Of a stretch of DNA of 64,000 nucleotides, positions 61,546 to 64,000 are shown in pieces; the stretch's first letter is position 1; every line of letters starts with the position of its first letter. Origin of the DNA: Odontesthes bonariensis. Lineage: Eukaryota; Chordata; Actinopteri; Atheriniformes; Atherinopsidae. The notes under the pieces were generated by a model. It was not told the DNA's origin, ran no database searches, and saw nothing but the letters and a program-made list of their open reading frames with translations. The stretch is from NCBI RefSeq assembly GCF_027942865.1, contig NC_134514.1, positions 15,733,965-15,797,964 of the forward strand, in the 5' to 3' direction. A program made the position numbers and the translations under genes.

Positions 61546-64000
61546 CTGGCAGCAGAGGAAGACAGTAGACGAAAATGAGTTTGGTCGGTAACACCTTCAG
61601 AGGCAAAACACAAAGGATTTACATGCTCCACATGTTCAACTTAAAATGCTCATGCTCGAGCAGAGCCAGGATTCTTTAAAATCACTAAAAGGACGTCTTG
61701 AGACCATCTTTCTTTTGGCTTCAGAAACTTATAACAGCATTTTCCTGATATTTTTCGAACATTTCACCTACATGTAATAAAAACACACACCGTAGCCACT
61801 GAGAATGAAAACGCCGATAACACACATGACTTTTGGGGAATTATGCTCATTCATCATCTCGTGCCCAGTTAGATAAGCTTGTCAGGTTTGCTTGAACACT
61901 TGAAGCCAGGGGTGAAAAGTAAGCCGGGCTCTGTCCAAAAGTAAACAAAAAAATAAATTTTGCCTGGTCAGCACTTAAAAGTTCCCCTCGAGAAACCTTT
62001 TAAAGTACATAGAAATAATCTGTTCTGGCAGATATTTTCTTTAACTCTGTTGTGCTACATAAGAAAGGGCCCCGAGTAACTTCTAATCTTTTCCCTCATT
62101 GAAAAAAATAAAAAATAAAATCTGGATCCGAGTTGTGCCACACACACACACACTTATCCTTTGTTCTTGATATTTCCTACTGAAAATGATCACGTCTTTT
62201 TTGTTTTTAATAACACACACATACAGATCCTTATATAAACCATCGGACAGACATACACGTGTTTGCACAAGCACGCTCTTCGAGGCAAACATCGGGCTGC
62301 AATAACAGAAACCTTCGTGTCCTTTCAGCCTTGCTGAAGCAGATAAATCACAAATAAACAGAGATAAAGAAAGAAGTGGATCACCAGTCAAATACACACC
62401 AACTCATGCTGTGGGATGCAGCCGAGCTAGAGAAACCGTATTCTCACCTCTACCCGGTCTTTTCCAAGGATAACACCAAATAAACCTTTTTCTCACACAT
62501 TCCCTCCGCTGGTTCAGAGCACATGACGCCCATCTCCCCCGGCTCAGGGAGGACCAGCGGGCTCAAGGTCACGAAGTACTAAAGTCATAACATACTGTTG
62601 ACACACCGCTGATCTGTAACATCTCAGATTCACAAGGCTCATATTCTGTATCGTGTTTTTACTTGTGGAACACGTGCAGGAAATAAGAAGCCAAGGATAA
62701 AGTTAGCCAAACGAGCCATTCCAGATCACAGATGAGAAAAAGTTTGAAGTTTTTCGTCATTGAAGTTTTTTTTTTTTTATTTTAGGTCATTTGTCAAAGA
62801 TCTGCTGATGAACGCAATGTCTCACATGCTCATGCATTCTGCTCAGGGAAATTGCTTTCAAGGACTTAAATAACTCTGCCTCTGCTTCTGCTTCTTCTCT
62901 ACACATGCAAACAATTAATCTACTCCTCTCGTTCCATTTTATCAACGTTGTTGAGGCTTTCGTCAGTACGTGCTCGGTCAATCTACCTCCATCTCCTCCG
63001 ATAAAGCCCCAAAAAAGCCCCAGTGTTTTACAGTTAATGGATGTGTACATAACAGCCTTTCCGTCTCTCATTCTTCATTTCCAAGAGTATCTTCACTCTG
63101 TTGCCATGGTGAGGTTCAGTCCGAAATCACAATGGATCATTTCTGTATCCCCGTCTGAATCATTCCCTTCTTTTGTTTAAGAACAGAGTTGACACACTTT
63201 CATCCTGCAGTCTCCATGCAGGAAGCAGGAGTCAAAGTGAGTTTGAAGTTCATAAAAAGAGCAGGAAATGTTTTGTCTGCTGTTATACTGTCCCAATCAC
63301 CAAGGAGTTTGGCTGTCCGTCTCCCAGCCCTTAAAGCATTGGGCTCACATTTTCTTCAGCAACATTCCTTATAACTGTGTGACTGCACACACCCGTGTAA
63401 ATAAAGATCAGCAGGACGGGAAAGTCTTGAGTAACTGATGGTGTAACCTGCTGGCTAACCACACTGGCACATCAAACACCAGATTAGAGGAAAAATGAGT
63501 GATGGGCGGATGAGGGAGGGACGGCAGGGTTAGATGAGGATGAAAACTGAGCTAGAGATGAGGACAAGGATCAAGGATGATAAAAACATGAGGAAAATAA
63601 ATGGAGCATGAGATTAGTGGATGGCATAAGAGCACAATGAAGAAATGCAGCAGAGCCACATGATTACAAGTGGATGGTAGAGTACAAATATATGGAGTAA
63701 ACAGGGCAGGCTTGAGCAGATTATCGTGGGAAAGTTATGCCAACTTTGGGACGGGGGGGCAGCTGATATCAGCAGAGAAAGGAAGAACGTTCCAAAACAA
63801 GAAAATGAGGCAGAGGTGTATATCTGCATGAACAAACTGTTGGAGAGATGTAAAACTCCTTAAAAACAAAAAAGACCCTGTAATCATAGGATTATTTTAT
63901 ATTGTTTCACATGTATCCCAGTTTAGTGCTTGGTAGAGTTAGTCAAAATGTGAGTATTTTCCAACCAGCCACAGTCAGTCCAACAACCAGAATATCTTTC
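61546..64000 (-). other. ppm1l: PPM1L intron 1 (partial), non-coding
   Basis: Intron preceding the exon that starts AAADFAKAHLPEAL, running off the right edge. It holds short CA runs (62142-62155) and a T run near 62767-62778. No exon for the N-terminal half of PPM1L is found here. Confidence 0.5.

Overview
The window is vertebrate nuclear DNA, most likely from a ray-finned (teleost) fish. Genes are split into many short exons with mostly GT-AG introns. CA/TG microsatellites and homopolymer runs are frequent, there are fish-type DNA-transposon relics, and the encoded proteins are clear orthologues of vertebrate genes. Species cannot be named from the sequence alone.

Six protein genes lie in the order I recall for human 3q25.33: IFT80 (minus, first 183 codons, 1242-7692), SMC4 (plus, complete, 10093-26803), TRIM59 (minus, complete, 27962-29644), KPNA4 (minus, complete, 34134-47715), an ARL14-like ARF GTPase (minus, complete, 49659-51001) and PPM1L (minus, last three exons, 54484-61545). 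All exon joins were checked for splice sites and reading phase. An SMC4 intron carries the vertebrate miR-15b/miR-16 hairpin pair (13765-14076).

Layout: IFT80 and SMC4 are head-to-head around a shared promoter region (about 7.7-9.0 kb) that has a consensus RFX X-box. SMC4 and TRIM59 converge, with poly(A) signals about 100 bp apart. TRIM59, KPNA4, ARL14 and PPM1L all point left. Introns and flanks hold non-autonomous DNA elements: TTAA-bounded piggyBac-like, Harbinger-like, a snapback hAT-like element and Tc1 relics. Functionally the genes are separate: a ciliary transport subunit, a condensin ATPase, a RING E3 ligase, a nuclear import receptor, a small GTPase and a PP2C phosphatase. They share conserved linkage, not a pathway.

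The most notable sequence-level points are a U12-type AT-AC intron splitting codon 13 of IFT80, a GC-AG intron in SMC4 that the reading frame requires, an 8-mer miR-16 site in the short 3' UTR of the miRNA's own host gene, and several MITEs. I do not see a new operon-like or defence-like system here.
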